Below are positions 13,331-27,212 of a stretch of 64,000 bases of DNA, piece after piece. The DNA comes from Pholis gunnellus (lineage: Eukaryota > Chordata > Actinopteri > Perciformes > Pholidae), in contig OU342824.1 in the NCBI GenBank assembly GCA_910591455.2, positions 4,530,583-4,594,582 on the forward strand, written 5' to 3'. The position numbers and the translations under genes are program-made. How positions within the stretch are numbered: position 1 is the stretch's first letter; every line of letters begins with the position of its first letter. Under the pieces are notes generated by a model. The model did no database searches, had not been told where the DNA came from, and was given only the letters and a program-made list of their open reading frames with translations.

Positions 13331-15204
13331 TGCAATATATTTTCAAGCGAGAAACACTTCCATTAAAAGCTGCTGTTCCTTCTTTGGAGACCTAAAGAGC
13401 TGTTTTTGTCACAAGACGAGAAAAAAAAATAAACGGGAGAAATGTGGTGGAGAGCATGTGCTCATTTTTCTCTTCGTTTCGCAACCTTTTAACACCCTCG
13501 CTGGTCTTGATTGGAGTCTGCCTGCGTTTTAAACACTGCGGTGACTTGTGACGTTGGGAGTTTCAGAGGTCGAACATCAGCTCATAATTAAACGTTAATT
13601 GGAATCTAAATACTGGATCAAGTTTGTTGAAGCTCGTCAGCGTCTCGGATCCTCAACTCTGCTGTTTTCTCCACAGCAAATAGTGGAGAGCGTATAGGTT
13701 CACAAAACAACATGCTTGCACAACATTGTGGTCAGCTCCTCACAACACATTATCCTGAAGAGGAGAAACCAGTTTCATCAGTCCCGAAGCGTCCGATGTC
13801 TTCTACCCCTGTCACAGTTATTTTGATGCGTGTTCGCCTTCCCCTCGGGCCTGAGCTGTCTCTGCAGCACTCAGGATGTGTTTGTTGTTTCTTGCACTTG
13901 CACACACCAATTAAGGTTAATGTGATAGACGTGACTTTAGCACATGAAAGCGTCTGAAGTTCCCTGGCATAATACTTCGGTGGAGAGGTACTCCAAACAG
14001 GTATGTGTGTGTGCATGGATGCGTGTGAGACGGGACCTACGGGACCTGGAGCGAGTCCCGAGGTTCTGACTTGTCAACGATGTCTGGAGGAAAGCCTCCC
14101 TTTGAAAATAAAGACACAAGACTCCGTATTTGTGGAATGCACTGTAAAACTCTGCCTGCTAGATGGACACATTTTTATCTCCTTACTTTCCCTGTTTGTC
14201 TCTGTGCCTCACCGCAAACCAATCAGGGGCAATAAAGTTTAGAACCTGAGCTATAAAGCCAACTGGATATAAGTGTGTTTTTTTTTCTCTTTTGCTGCTG
14301 TTGAACACAATAGATCTTTGTTCAGCTGCATTGCCACAAAAATGGCAATTTTTCATCACTTTCAGCATGAACATCTTCATCGAACTTTTTTTTTGCTGGG
14401 CATTAAGTAAGCAATTGCGGGATTATGGTATATTATGGGATAATAATAATGGTAAATTCTAAAACGTAATGGAATCACACAAGCAAGCTGTCTCAGTAAT
14501 ATCAGTTTCACAGCAATATCTAAGTTTGGAAAATATAATAACATAGACCCAAAAGGCTACTGGTCATACCAGACCAAGTTAGGCTGCAGTCGCAAAACTG
14601 CAGTTTATTGAATTGATTGTTGAAAAGTTTTTTTTATTGCTTATAAATTAAACTTTTCATTTGTAGCAGGAAGAATATTTCTTCTGTCAAAACCAGCACT
14701 TTAGGGCAGTATTCACCCTCTCGGGGGCAGCGTAAAAAACGTACATTAACATTGATTTGACGTCGTGTTTCTCAAAACCCAACAACTGTGAGTCTATGTT
14801 CAGTCTCCTTTTAGCTCCAGTTTGGTCTCCACCAACTACTGAGGGAAACATTTGGCTCTTTAACCTTCACCAGCTTATCAAACTCTGACAAACTCTTTTC
14901 CATTGACGTGACAGTCGTGTGTAACTCCTTGGTCACCGTGCCGTGCCGCGTTCCCAGCGTGATCTCATCTCGTAGTTTCTTTTAAAAGCGCACACGCAGA
15001 CCCACCACATATCCAAGGAAATGGTGGTCCGCTGCATGATGACCTGCAGGGCCATCTGTGGGGAGTGAGCCCTATAGTGTGTGTGGAGGAGATTCAGATT
15101 TAATCCAAGTTCTCACCTATTTAAATGAAACAGATCACAACCTCAAAGGGAGGGCAAAATCCCCACTAATAGCGGTTTAGGCCTGTGGCAGACCTACACA
15201 CTCA

Positions 15205-15215
15205 CTCACACACAC

Positions 15216-15288
<73 letters not shown>
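15205..15288. repeat. (CA)n microsatellite, longest in the window
   Basis: About 40 CA units with one CG interruption. The ORFs of Thr-His or Val-Cys repeats across it are artefacts. Confidence 0.95.
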
Positions 15289-15293
<5 letters not shown>

Positions 15294-18085
15294 AGAGAAG
15301 ACAGACGGAGATGAATTGTAGTGGGAAAATCCCTGCTGTACGGATCCATCAAAGGCAAAACAAAACCTGCAAAGCTCTTCAAGGCAAATCCTCAGAGCAC
15401 TCAGAGAGGGCTCGCTTTCACCCAGCAAAGAGAATAAAAACGAATGAGAGCACTGGAAAGTCATTCAGACACTTTATTAAGATCTCAAGTCGTAAAGCCG
15501 CTGGAAAGCTATCGGATCCACGGCCATCGGGGCGCTGTCCCGTGGACAGCAATCAAAACGCTTGATGCATAGCACACATCTGGGAGAGTGCTTCAGTGCG
15601 GAGTATTGGTGTCCAGTTGAGAAAACCGGACTCCTTTATCCTCTATAAATGTATCTGAAAAGGTCTGAACTGCAGTTTCACAATTCATAATGTGAAGTGT
15701 AAGCAACTTGATTTTGAACACGATGGTATTCTTTGGCTACTACTAATGTAAAGTACAACTGATTTAAAACATGCACAGCAGGGGTATGGTCCTTTGACTA
15801 TGGTCCCAAATACAAGTGAGATTGCTTCGGTTTGAAAACAGATAACTAAAATGCAGCATTTGTTTTCAGAAGATGTGGGGCAGTTTAAACTTGTTCATGT
15901 TTTCAGCTCATCAGAATGTTTGTGCATAATTATAGTAATTAGAATACTTCAAATCAGTGACGTTCCCTCCTCGAAGATGACAAACACTTTTTGATGGTTT
16001 CAATTATGTCTGCTATGCAAATAGGTATCCTGTTAATGTGTGGCATTTTGAGGTTAAGAGCTCGTGCAGGCAGGCAGCAACCCATGCTGGCTTTAACACA
16101 AGTACATTGACACACACACACTGAGACAGACACACACACACACACACACACAGCTTTTACAGCCGTTCAACTCGACAGTCGCAGAGCAGCTGTGATATTT
16201 TTACAAGCTGCACACACGGGGAGAAACGCTTGCTTCAGATCGTTTGCTTGCAATGATGACAAACAGCACGGCTATGGAAGCGGTTTGATTCAGAAAGAGC
16301 CCCGCAGGTTTGGATGTGTATTAAGGGGATCTGAGCGCTGTTTTGGCAGTGACACGGCTTTGTCAAAAGGGGTGGTCAGGATTGTCACTTCATTGCTTTC
16401 TTTTCTTATTAAAATGACTACGCTTTGATTTTGACCCCTGAAGTCAAAGTTTTTCATAAAGATGTGTTCATTTTTATGTTTCTCGTTTTAGATTACCTGA
16501 AGACCTACAGATGTTCCTGAAACACTCCAGCACACATGTAGCACTTTCAAAACAATAAGTAACTTCAGTGGGTTGTTTCCTTACGTCCTCTTTAACCATC
16601 TATACAGGCAGCATTCAGGTTAAATTAATAATTAAATGGATTGTGAATGAATTCTGTGCATTTTTTTTTACAGCAGAGGTCCAAACAAGTCTTTATATTG
16701 AAATACCTGGTAGCACTATTCGTCTACAAAATGTCTACATCCATGTCAACATGCCTCAGTAGCATCCTTTAACACTTCCTCCTGCTCTCTTGGGCTACAC
16801 AGCTGTCCCATAAAGCCATCCTCTTCCTATCGCTGCATAATGCATCTTTTTCACTGTGCAGCTCTGTCTGTGTCTCTGGGGCTTGTAAAGATTTACTTTT
16901 ACCAGATGCTCTGTGCCTCGTCAACTGTAGCCCATTTGTCCCATTGTAGCTCAGCTCATTTAATAAGACTTGCATGGCTGAACAGGAAGTCAACAATTCA
17001 AGAAGCTATACCCACAACTACGTGTGGTGAGGTTTGATTTGTTGGAGAGTTTTACCCACCGCAGCTCATTACACCCATGTCTTCCTCTTCCTCTGTGGAC
17101 CGACAATGTCCCTGTCCGGTTTGATCAAAATGACTTTCCCACATTTCAAAATGAAGCCTGAGCTTGAACTTGAGGTGAGATACTAAGCTACTGTTGCACT
17201 GCGTGGCTCTTGGTGGCTTTTAACATTTTAATTCAACTTTTTGGACAAACTTATAGTTATCAAAAAAGAAGAAATTTCAGGTCCTAATACGCAAACAACA
17301 GAATAGGTCGTTTGCTAATGACCCACAAAATGATATGACCGGCTCTTATATTTAACACTGTGAAACGGAACTACTTGGTGAGGTTTAGGCAACCTAAAAG
17401 ATCGTAGTTTGGGTTTGTTACGTAACATAGTACATGAGGTGGTAATGTATTTACATATATAACTTAAAATAACTCCGTAACTTAACTCAACACGTTGACT
17501 TTTGGTTTCACACAGGACACAAACAGCTGTCTCCTGGTTACTGTGTCACCTGACTTCCTCCTTCGCTCCCGTCATAATGACTATGGCCACTAGAGGCTTC
17601 CACCTAACATCAAACGTAAATATTGGTCGTAATAAGTGCTTGCAAGGCCGGGTTTTTTTCAGATGAGGATGGCTTGCTAATTGCAATGACAGTTTTTTAA
17701 AAACAATGTTCCTGCGAACATTTGCAAGCTAGACTAACGAGCTTCCTCTTTCCACGTGGGCGGTAGCCTAGCTTGCTAGCTTCCATTACAGAGTAATTAC
17801 CATACATAAAAAGTAAGTATTCAAAGTTTGACTTTAAATACAGGCTAACATTCAACACAAGGGTTAAAATTGTGATGATTCAAGGAGAATTAATGCGGTT
17901 CTTGCATATTTCATCAAGCCATTTCTTTTGTAGGTGTCATATTACAGTATATAGAAAGCTTTTTACACTCTTTCAGAGGAACCTAAAGTTATCTTCTCTC
18001 CATCTTATTTCATATTAATGCACAAAGTGCAGCAGACCTTCCCTGACTTGAACCTAAAGTTCACCTTTCTGTTTTCTTTCCTTAC

Positions 18086-18244
18086 CGTCCATCTCAGACA
18101 TCGTTGAGACGGAGCCGCCACATAACTGTAACGGCATCCTGTCTGCAGCATCAGATAGATTAAATGTGTCACTTGGGGATATGTGGAGTCTCCGCACAGT
18201 AATAGCTGAGTTGTCTGTCTCTGAGAGCACGAGCTGCTGTAACC
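18086..18244 (-). other. Orphan exon-like ORF (52 codons, phase 1/1)
   Basis: After TTTCCATTTAG the frame reads 'LQQLVLSETDNSAITVRRLH', 'DTFNLSDAADRMPLQL' and 'STMSEMD', then a GTAAGG donor. A 159-bp symmetric exon with both consensus borders is suggestive, but I recognise no protein family and no partner exon. The acceptor lies 20 bases from the end of the Tc1 relic. Confidence 0.3.
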
Positions 18245-18263
18245 CTAAATGGAAAGAATAAGT

Positions 18264-19332
18264 ATACAATGCATTCAGAAAGTAATCAGATCACTTCACT
18301 TTTTCACATGTTATGTTGCAGACTTATGCTAAAATCATTACCCCCTCATGAATCCACATCCAGCACCCCATAATGACAAAGTGAAAAGTGAAAAATCAGA
18401 GATATCACTATATCTTTGCTATGACACATGGAATTGAGCTCAGGGGCCTCCCATTTCTCCTGATCATCTTTTAGATGTTTATAATATGCCTTGATTGGAG
18501 TCCACCTGTTGTGAATTCAACTGATTGGACATAATTTAGGAAGGCACACACCTGTCTTTAAACAGGTCTCACGGCTGGCATTGCGCAATAGAACAAACGA
18601 ACAAGCCATGCAGTTGAAGGAACTGCCTGTAGAGCTCAGAGACAGGGTTGTGTCGAGGCACAGATCTGGGGAAGGCAACAAGAAAAGAGCGCAGAGCTAG
18701 GTCTCCGTGGTTCTTTGATGGAAGAAGTTTGGAAAAACCAGGACTCTTATTAAAGGTGGCCGCCCAGCCAAACTGAGTAATTGGGGGAGAAGTGCCTTGG
18801 TTAGAGGGGTATCCGCAAAACTCGCTCTCTGGCTGAGCGCCACACCTCCTGTGTGAAGATGGGAGAAACTCGAACACTCGAACACTGCAACACTCCACCG
18901 ATCTAAGCTTTATATGGCAAAAAAGCACTAAGGACTATAAGACTGTGACAAACAAGACTCCGTCGAGTCATGTCAGAAAATATTACAGCCAAGAAAATGC
19001 ACGAGAGCTCTGGGACAACTCTGAATTTCCTTGAGTGGCACAGACAAGAGTCCGGACATGAACCTCTCCGGAGGGGCCTGAAACTAGCTGACAAACAACG
19101 GCCTCATGCAACCAGACGGATCCTGAGAGGTTCAGAAAATCCCCAAATCCATGGTTGTAATCTGTGGCCAAAGGTGCTTCAATTTAGTACTGAGTTGAAG
19201 TACTTCTGTCAATGTGATATTTCAGTTTTTCCTTTTTTTCTTGGTGATTTCAATTTTAGCATAAGGCTGCAACATAAAGTGTGAATAGAAGTAATGGAAG
19301 TAAAAGTTCTGAGCACTTTTTGAATGCGCCGA
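18264..19332 (+). mobile_element. Degenerate Tc1-like transposon
   Basis: Inverted ends 'caatgcattcagaaagt' and the reverse of 'actttttgaatgcgcc'. Pieces of Tc1 sequence are readable in order: 'cacctgtctttaaacaggtc', 'tgtcgaggcacagatctggg', 'ttgagtggcacagac' and 'gccaaaggtgcttcaa'. The central part of the transposase gene is missing and the remainder is frameshifted, so it is dead. Confidence 0.85.
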
Positions 19333-20769
19333 TGGATCCACATATGAAATTATTCTACATTTGTATATCGACGTATATTGCATTCCAATATACAGTATGC
19401 CATATGTGATTCCACCATGGGTACATATATTACACGTCCGTATGGCCCTGTATGTTCGGCTATTGGTTGATTTTGTAGGTTTCTTATGGCTCCTCTCTAC
19501 GAGGCAGTAAAATATGATACAGTATTTTACAACACCACTCTGCATATATTTTCATGTTTCCTTGATTTAAACAACTATGAAACAATACTGGACGTATGTA
19601 AGCGATCACATTTAACGTTATTGTAATTTCTGGTCAGATCTCAAACAACTTTTTCCTTCCCTGTTCAGCTCTTCACAGCTCTTAGAAGGTGAGCCATCCT
19701 TCTACATGCAGTTGTTTTACTGGCTTTGATATTGGCTCACAGTATCTCATCCACCACGTTTCAGTAATGGAAGTTTAGTGTAAGGGATTTAAAATGTATA
19801 TTCAGTAATTGCAGCACAGTCATTAATCCCACTACGTTGCTTTGGCGATGTGGAGGTTGGCTTGTTCGTTACCGTATTTGGAGTCTGATGGAAGTTATAA
19901 ATGTGGCCTCTATGTCCAGCGGAGAGACAGCTTGGGAGAGATTAATTACAGGCAGTTTAGACATTTCTGTAAATAAATGACCCATAACTGTCAGCCTGGA
20001 TGGTTGATTTTTATTTTGTGGTTAAAGCTAACTTGAAGTAACCTCAAATATTTCGCCAATTTGGACTATCCCGTCCAATATGCATAGCTGCAGCAACTTG
20101 GCGAGCGAGAGCCAATCATCATTCCAGCTTAATAATTTCCAGACAGATGGTTTTGGATCTAAAAATCTTATCCCAATTATAGGTCAATAAATTGGACCAT
20201 TTTAGGGGATCTCTGAACTCTCCAACATTCCTTCATGGCCCCTGGAGCTGTTGTTGTCTCTGTCTTTCCTGACTCCTGGGGCCCGGCTGGCTGGTATGAA
20301 GGGTGGGAGGGTGCCGTCGCTCTCGTTAGCATTCGGGCCATTTAAAGCTGATTATATGGGGCTGGCTGTGCCATAAAGCTTCCCTTCATGAGAGATCGCC
20401 CGGACAAACCGCACGTCCGACTGTCAATATGACGGCTGTTGCCTGGGCAGGCCCAACACAGTTCGCTGGAATGTGAGCGTTTTAATCAGAAGACAAATGC
20501 CATATTTTGAGCAGTTTGTTTTTACGGCCTAGCCGGGGTGTGTGTGTGTGTGTCTCTTTGAATTTGTGCTTCATAAACATGCATTGAGCATAAGCACATC
20601 TTTCTCTTTTTTTCGTGCATTCACTGCATACTATTTGTGTTTGAGAAGTTTGTTCTTGCAGAGTTACAGCGATGTGTATATTTGTGTGAAGAAACGAGAG
20701 AAAGTCACAGTGGGTGTGTGTGATTTTAAGTGCGTATACACTTTTTTTACTTATGCGTTCTAGTGTGCA

Positions 20770-20770
20770 T

Positions 20771-20805
<35 letters not shown>

Positions 20806-20806
20806 G
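20770..20806. repeat. (GA)n microsatellite
   Basis: GA tract with one CG interruption; a second GA tract lies at 42930-42957. Confidence 0.95.
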
Positions 20807-22575
20807 GGGGTCGTGCTGTACACCACAGGGCAAGTTAGCGTTTATGTGTGCTGTGCCAAGGGCCCAGCGTGGCCACCCATGATGGTTGTGGCGCCTCAGA
20901 GGAACACAGCTTGAATCAACAGCAAGACAAAACACATTTGAACCCCGCTGAGTTTCTCTGCGAGGGGCCAGTTAATGGTCCTGTCCTGAAAATACAAACA
21001 GCACACAAACGCACGGCTCAACGCACAGTGGCAACCATTGTGTCTGCCCTTGCAGCTATCCTGCTTTGCCACTTCTGTCTTCATTTCAGAAGATTGTTAT
21101 TGATAATGAAAACCTCTGCATAAAAGGACCTGAGAGTAAATGTTCTCTGTGGGAAGACTGACCCTGACTTGACTAACTTCTGACCTGGAGTCCTGACATC
21201 CTGGAGTCCGGATCTCTATTTTCTTCTTCCTATATCTTCCCCCCCAGCACCATGTTTACTGGAGGTAAACAGCTCTTATGCTGCAGTCACACAGCAGGAA
21301 TGCCATACTGTAGATGCTACCATTTTTTAAATGCTCATGTTATCTGTGAGGGGGGCGGCCTTGGTGCCTTTAACTCAATCTGCTGGTTGCTATAGGGACT
21401 CTTATAGCTTACTGAGGGTTTATGGTGTTCGTCGTCGTGTAAAAAGCCAACCCAAGATTCCCTCTCGTGTGCATTACGATTTGGCACCTAGTCGATGCGT
21501 TTTTATAGAATTTGACGCTGAAAAAACACCCTTGAACACAGCAAAATAGGAAAATTCAGGCACAGGGTGGGATCTCTACAGGTACAGACACCGCCAAAAA
21601 GGTTTCCAGTGCATTTGGTCTCTGCATCTACTTTTAAGACTACAGAAATAGAAACTCTCCGTCTTTAAGAGAATTTAAAAAGGAAATCATGTTTTTCATT
21701 TGTGTGGGATTACTTTTAACAAGGGACATCTGTCTCTAAAATGTAAGGCCATCTGCGCTCACATTTTTACTGAACAAATAATAAATAAGGCAGATTTGCA
21801 CCAGATTAAACTTGTACTCGACCGCTGCAATTACGACATGAGAGCGGGGCTTTTGGCAGAGACATTCGTAGAAGACTGTATTTTTGTTCCAGCGCTTATG
21901 AAAGATGTAGGATAAATAAATGTATGAAGGTTTTCATGGCAGTTTTTCCTTAAACACATTTAAGGGTCTGAGAGTGGTGGTGCCAGCCAGCCTGGGCTGG
22001 CTTCTGTAGATTAGAAGGCCTTGTTATGTCTTACTCTTCTTTTTTTTTAAAGCAGTATAGCTGCATGTTGTTCTGTAATTGATTGTTGATTGGTTTGATT
22101 TGAGGCAGGCTTGTGATGACAGCCTGAAGAAAGAAATAAACTTGAATGCGAACGAGCATTTAAACAACAGCTACCATTAATGCAGCCAGGGACTTAGAGA
22201 AAATATGCATCTGAATCCGTTCCACACAGAGCCTATAAACAGTATTTAGCATGATTAGACACAACAAACCCAGGAATGGATGTGGATCCTGCTCGGCTTC
22301 GCCCGCTGAGGTTGTTCTGTGTCATCCAGACCATAAACTGTGCAGTTCATGTATTCCTACATCCTGATAAGGCCCGATTCTGACCGAGAACATCCTCTTT
22401 GGAAGTGATCCGAGTCAGTCGGTCTTCATCTGGGATACAGAGCTGGCCCTGCACTCTCACTAACCACCATTCTTTTTCTGATGCGGAAATCAGTCAATAA
22501 GTCAATTCAAACCTTTTGCAAGAACGCTCTTTTTCACTTCCCACCACACCTGAGTAATCTCTGATTATGCATTTT

Positions 22576-22606
<31 letters not shown>

Positions 22607-24816
22607 AGTTTATGGCTACGTATGTGTGTTCGTGTGATTGGATGTGTCCAAACCCGTGGCCCGAGGTCGAGCTCGCTCCAAACCACAAAAAGCATGAATC
22701 AAAAACCACGGGAGTTCAGCCAGATGCACAACAATGCTGACCGTAAATATAAAGAGGATGCCACACCCCAATAACACTTGGAATGACCCGTGTTTGTGGG
22801 TGTACCCTTGTGGCTTTTTCGAACAAGTAGAATAATACATTCATGCATAATTCTAGTGTTATTCCTGCATTTTCCCCCCACGTAGGTGGATATAGTTTGT
22901 TTTCCTCCTTCAGAAGAAGCCATTTGTTGCGATTCAGTCTTGTCCACTGTCAAAACTAACTGTACATAATCCATCACAATAACCATAAAGAGAGCTTGTT
23001 TATCCTCACTTCACTGTGCTGAGTTGTGTTTTCATATCAGTGCTGCGTGACGTTAAGCTCTGCTTCCTGCCAGTCACTCCGTGCCCACAGGAAGAAACAG
23101 AAGCTCTGCAGGAAATGATCCCTCCAAAAACGGTGTTTTTATGTCTTTATGGATTCTGGCACATCGAGGATCCAAAAGTGTGATTTTTCTTCCCTTAAAG
23201 CAAGCCTGCAAATGTTATCAAGTCACTACCAAACGGGTATTGGCACGGATGCTGCGGAGATGAAATAGTCCATGGGAGAGGTTCTTCCTGGACAGAGAGA
23301 CTAAAGCTGGTTTTATACTTGACGCAAAGGGCTCAGCAGCAGTCCCGGCGTGTACGGCAAAGGTTGTGATTCTCCAGGTAACTTGAATTTCGCTTCCCAT
23401 CCCATCCAACACATCATCATCAACCAAGGTATTTTCACTCTGAGCCATATAAGTTAGTTGACTGACCAACCAACCGAATGAATGATGACGCTATCCTGAG
23501 AATAACGCTAACGAAAGCTAATGCTACATGGCTAAAAGAACAGAAGAAGTTGACAGCGGTTCTTCATGCATACAATATTGGATGACAATTTGCAAGTTAA
23601 AGTTACTGTGAGGAACTATTAACTGGTTGCGAAACTCTCAATGTACTCCTGATGCCTCTTTATGACCTATGTAAGTAAACGAGACCATCAGCAAGAGGTT
23701 TGGCTATTCCTATGTAGTTGTTCTCGATGCTTAGTACTCGGTGCCACCGGGTCGGATTCTGTGTGAAATCACATGAAATCACTCAGATTCACCAGAAAGT
23801 CTCTTCAGCTCAGACTCGGCCAGCCCACCGCGGACAGACCCAGTTCTGGCTTAGCTCGCGCCTTCAACCTACAAGTCGTGCTCCGGCGTGAGGTGGAGAA
23901 CCCTAACCCTCCAGGCGAGGAGCAGTGCTGGAGGCCCAGGCCGTATGGTTGGGCCCTGGGGAGAAAAAAAGAGGATGTTGAGAATCTGAACCTGGACAGC
24001 GCGGGGAAGAATGTCAGACCCTGCTGCAGTAAAATGAGAGGTTTTCTAAGGGGACTCTGGAAACAATGGATCCACCAATATCAACAGAAAAATGAAATAT
24101 CCTTGTAGTAAAATTTTTTTATTCCTGTAATGTAGTTTAACCATTAATGAAGCATACATTGACTCAGCTATTATTATTATTATGCACCCATTCAACCAGA
24201 TATTGTGACGTTTTGTTCACAGTTCTGTTTTCTCATTCATACATTCATGCGTTCTTTAAATTCATTTTGTTTTTATAGCATCTTTCTTTCGCCAGGACAG
24301 CAATACAACACAGCGTCTGTTAAGTTTAGTTTTTAAAATGGTGCATGAACATAAATCTGTGTGTATTACAAAATAGCTTAGAAAAGCAGAGGTTCAGTAA
24401 ATGGACTGTATCCCTCCTTGACACTGATATCCTTCAGCAATGTAAAATAAATGGCTCCAGTAATGTCTATTCAACATTTCTCTTCCTCGGCCTCTCTGCA
24501 TTTTTTTTATGACCAAGCCAGGAAAACCACATGCGCAGTCTATACGCTCTAGTCCATATCTAAAGACAATATAGGCTGGCCTTCCGACCGGAGCGCCAAT
24601 AGGGCTTTTGAATGGCAGTCAAAGGAGATCATGTTTTGTATCCCACTTAGCGGTTTGGGAGAGGAAAGACGCTGGCAGAAATCAAAGAAGTGTCTTTTGT
24701 GGAAACAAAGATCATCTGTCTCTCGTCTTTTCTCTTTTGACAGGAAAAAAGAATGTCTGAGGGTTGTGATTAATGAAAGTATGGCGAGGGTACACTTAAG
24801 CATGCATACACTTACA

Positions 24817-24818
<2 letters not shown>

Positions 24819-24867
<49 letters not shown>
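24819..24867. repeat. (CA)n microsatellite
   Basis: About 24 units; two further CA tracts follow at 25025-25050 and 25169-25194. Confidence 0.95.
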
Positions 24868-24869
<2 letters not shown>

Positions 24870-25024
24870 TTGCACGCAGTCAAACAGAGCCTGGGCACCT
24901 GGAGGAAGCATGGATATAATATCCATCACAGTAAGAATAAGATGACACATTTTCTGCAGTGAAACGTTAGCCCCCACCAGCCGGCTCAGCTGTGTGTCCT
25001 GGGGCATTTGTCTTTGGAAGGGAA

Positions 25025-25056
<32 letters not shown>

Positions 25057-25167
25057 TGAAGCTGGATGAGCTTCAACTGCCATCAAAAGTTGAGGATGGA
25101 ATCTTAGTTAGTGAGAATAATGGTGTTATTATTACAGTGAGGTAATGGCAGATGGAAGAGCCAATGT

Positions 25168-25198
<31 letters not shown>

Positions 25199-26916
25199 CG
25201 CACTCTAAGCCACTATACACCTGTTCACGTAGACATACTGTACACACACACAACCACTTAAACTTAACAGGCATGTGCATACAGACACATGTCTACACAC
25301 AAATACATAGAGACACACACAGGGGCTGTAATGGAAAGCTAACTTTTTACTACATTTTAGTGGAACTTTACTTGACGGCGACGGCCAGAGAACCACAACG
25401 GCAGCAACTGAGCGCTCTTACTTCCACAAGCTGCAGGAAGCAGAATAGAGTGTAAATGTGATGGACGTTGAGTTCCTCTCGCCACTCTGTCATTACACTC
25501 GATTTTATTGGGTTTAAAAGCTCTATTTAAAGATCTGCGGCCTGCTCTGCAGTTGGACCTGCCGATGTGCAACATGGAGGTGAGGGTGTGGAAAACTGAT
25601 TAAATGGAGTGGAGGTGGCACATGAGACGGCAGGTATATGATTTGTAGTCAACCTTTATCAGATGACGATCAAACGCCGGCAGGACAAGACACTGAGGGC
25701 AGCATTTTCCACGAGTATCAAACTCCAACCTGAAACATTTCGTTTTGACGAGGTGAATTTGATGAACAGATTTTGGAGAAAAATAATCCATGTCATCTTT
25801 GATTACAATATAATGATTAAAAAAAAACGACCAACAAAAGTGACATCTTGGATTCCTGACACGGTTGGATTCAACCCATACGATCCCTTTTCATTTTATA
25901 TAACTTTAGGCACAATACGCATATTTTCCTGTGAAGTGACGTCATGTTGGCCCTAGTCAGTGAAACAGAATCAGCTGTCTGGTTCGGTCTGTGGGCACAC
26001 TCCTAATAATGGCAAACATACCGGCGCACACATGCAAATACAATCCAACATCCACACGCGGCCTTACGAACAGGAACACACACACTAGTAGGGTACATTT
26101 TAAAAATCTGATGGTCCGTCTGCTCCGGTAATAGCCAAGCAGACACAGACAGAAGCAGACTGATTCATCTTTAATGATGGACACATGCACAGACACACAC
26201 ACACACACGCACAGACACAGACATACACACAAGCGTGCTGAACTTAAAGAACAGATAATACATTGAAGAAACATGTCACTGAGCAGGTAACAACATATTC
26301 CCTTAAAGACACTGTCAAGTGATCAAGTGCAGTTAGCACAAAGGCTATATGAGTCAGTCTCAAGTCCTGAAGGGGGAGTATCTTATGACTTATAGTGGGC
26401 ACTGATCCACACTTGAAGCTGTGGCACATGTAGCGCAAAGTCATTTGGACACCAGCGGAAGCTCTGCACTGCCATCTTCTGGCTTTGCACATACTGTGAT
26501 GAGTGAACGTCCTATAGCCAATAACACATAGTAATATAGTAACATTCAGATGTTTACATCACGGAGGAGCTGGGACCCGGGGAAACAAACAATTACCCTG
26601 CGCCGTCATTGGTCTCCATCTCTTTAGTGTGGTTTAAAGCATACAGAGTACACGCTGTATAGCCAGCTGCATTCCAGCCTGTGGGACAAAATATTTCAAA
26701 GCATTTCAGAGCTGAATTTCTCCCTTTCAAATACACGCTCAAAACAGTCAAAGCAACCCATGGGCACAAAAAGTAAACCTTTCCCTCAATTGCTTGAACA
26801 AAAATGTGGATTACCTATCAAAGGAAGGTTGTCTCAGCAAGCTGATGTAGCTCATAGCAACCCTATATCCCAGAAAAATCCTTTACATACCACTTTGTGC
26901 TTTCTCTCCTCACAGG

Positions 26917-27212
26917 TTTCCATGGATCGTGGTTATATCTGGACCCTGGTCTTGCCTCCTGCCGTGGTTCTGTCATGTGCGTTGAATGTGTTGTTAAATT
27001 CTGTACACATGACATCTATTCCACTTCTGTCCATCCTGGGAGAGGGATCCCTCCTCTGTTGCTCTCCCACAGGTCTCTTCCTCTTTTCTCCCCGTTAAAG
27101 AGGTTTTTGGGGGAGTTTTTCCTGCCGTATGTGTACAGATTGTAAAGCCCTCTGAGGCACATTAGTGATTTGTGATTTTGGGCTATACAAAAATAATTTG
27201 AATTGAATTGAA
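26917..27212 (+). mobile_element. L2-related LINE 3' end / SINE
   Basis: Contains the teleost tail 'ggtttttgggggagtttttc', 'cagattgtaaagccctctga' and 'gggctatacaaaaataattt', ending in gaattgaattgaat repeats. This is the usual 3' end of an L2-mobilised element. Confidence 0.8.

Larger units (their letters stand above)
7952..18085. other. Gene-free stretch with microsatellites and one dispersed repeat
   Basis: Between block A and the orphan ORF I see (TG)n at 11406 and 12498, (CA)n at 15205 and 16113, and the dispersed repeat at 13040. The stretch 10390-10640 has low repeat content and balanced composition, as conserved non-coding DNA often does, but nothing coding. Confidence 0.55.
19333..26916. 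other. Gene-free stretch
   Basis: Nothing coding recognised. The 111-codon ORF at 23773-24108 is GC-rich but has no family resemblance and only weak splice borders. Segments 20000-20480 and 22140-22460 look like unique sequence that could be conserved non-coding. Microsatellites at 20770, 22578, 24819, 25025 and 25169. Confidence 0.5.

Noticed and set aside
23773..24108. 111-codon GC-rich ORF on the plus strand.
   Set aside because: No recognisable family, no signal peptide or domain, and poor splice borders; kept only as a note in the gene-free stretch.
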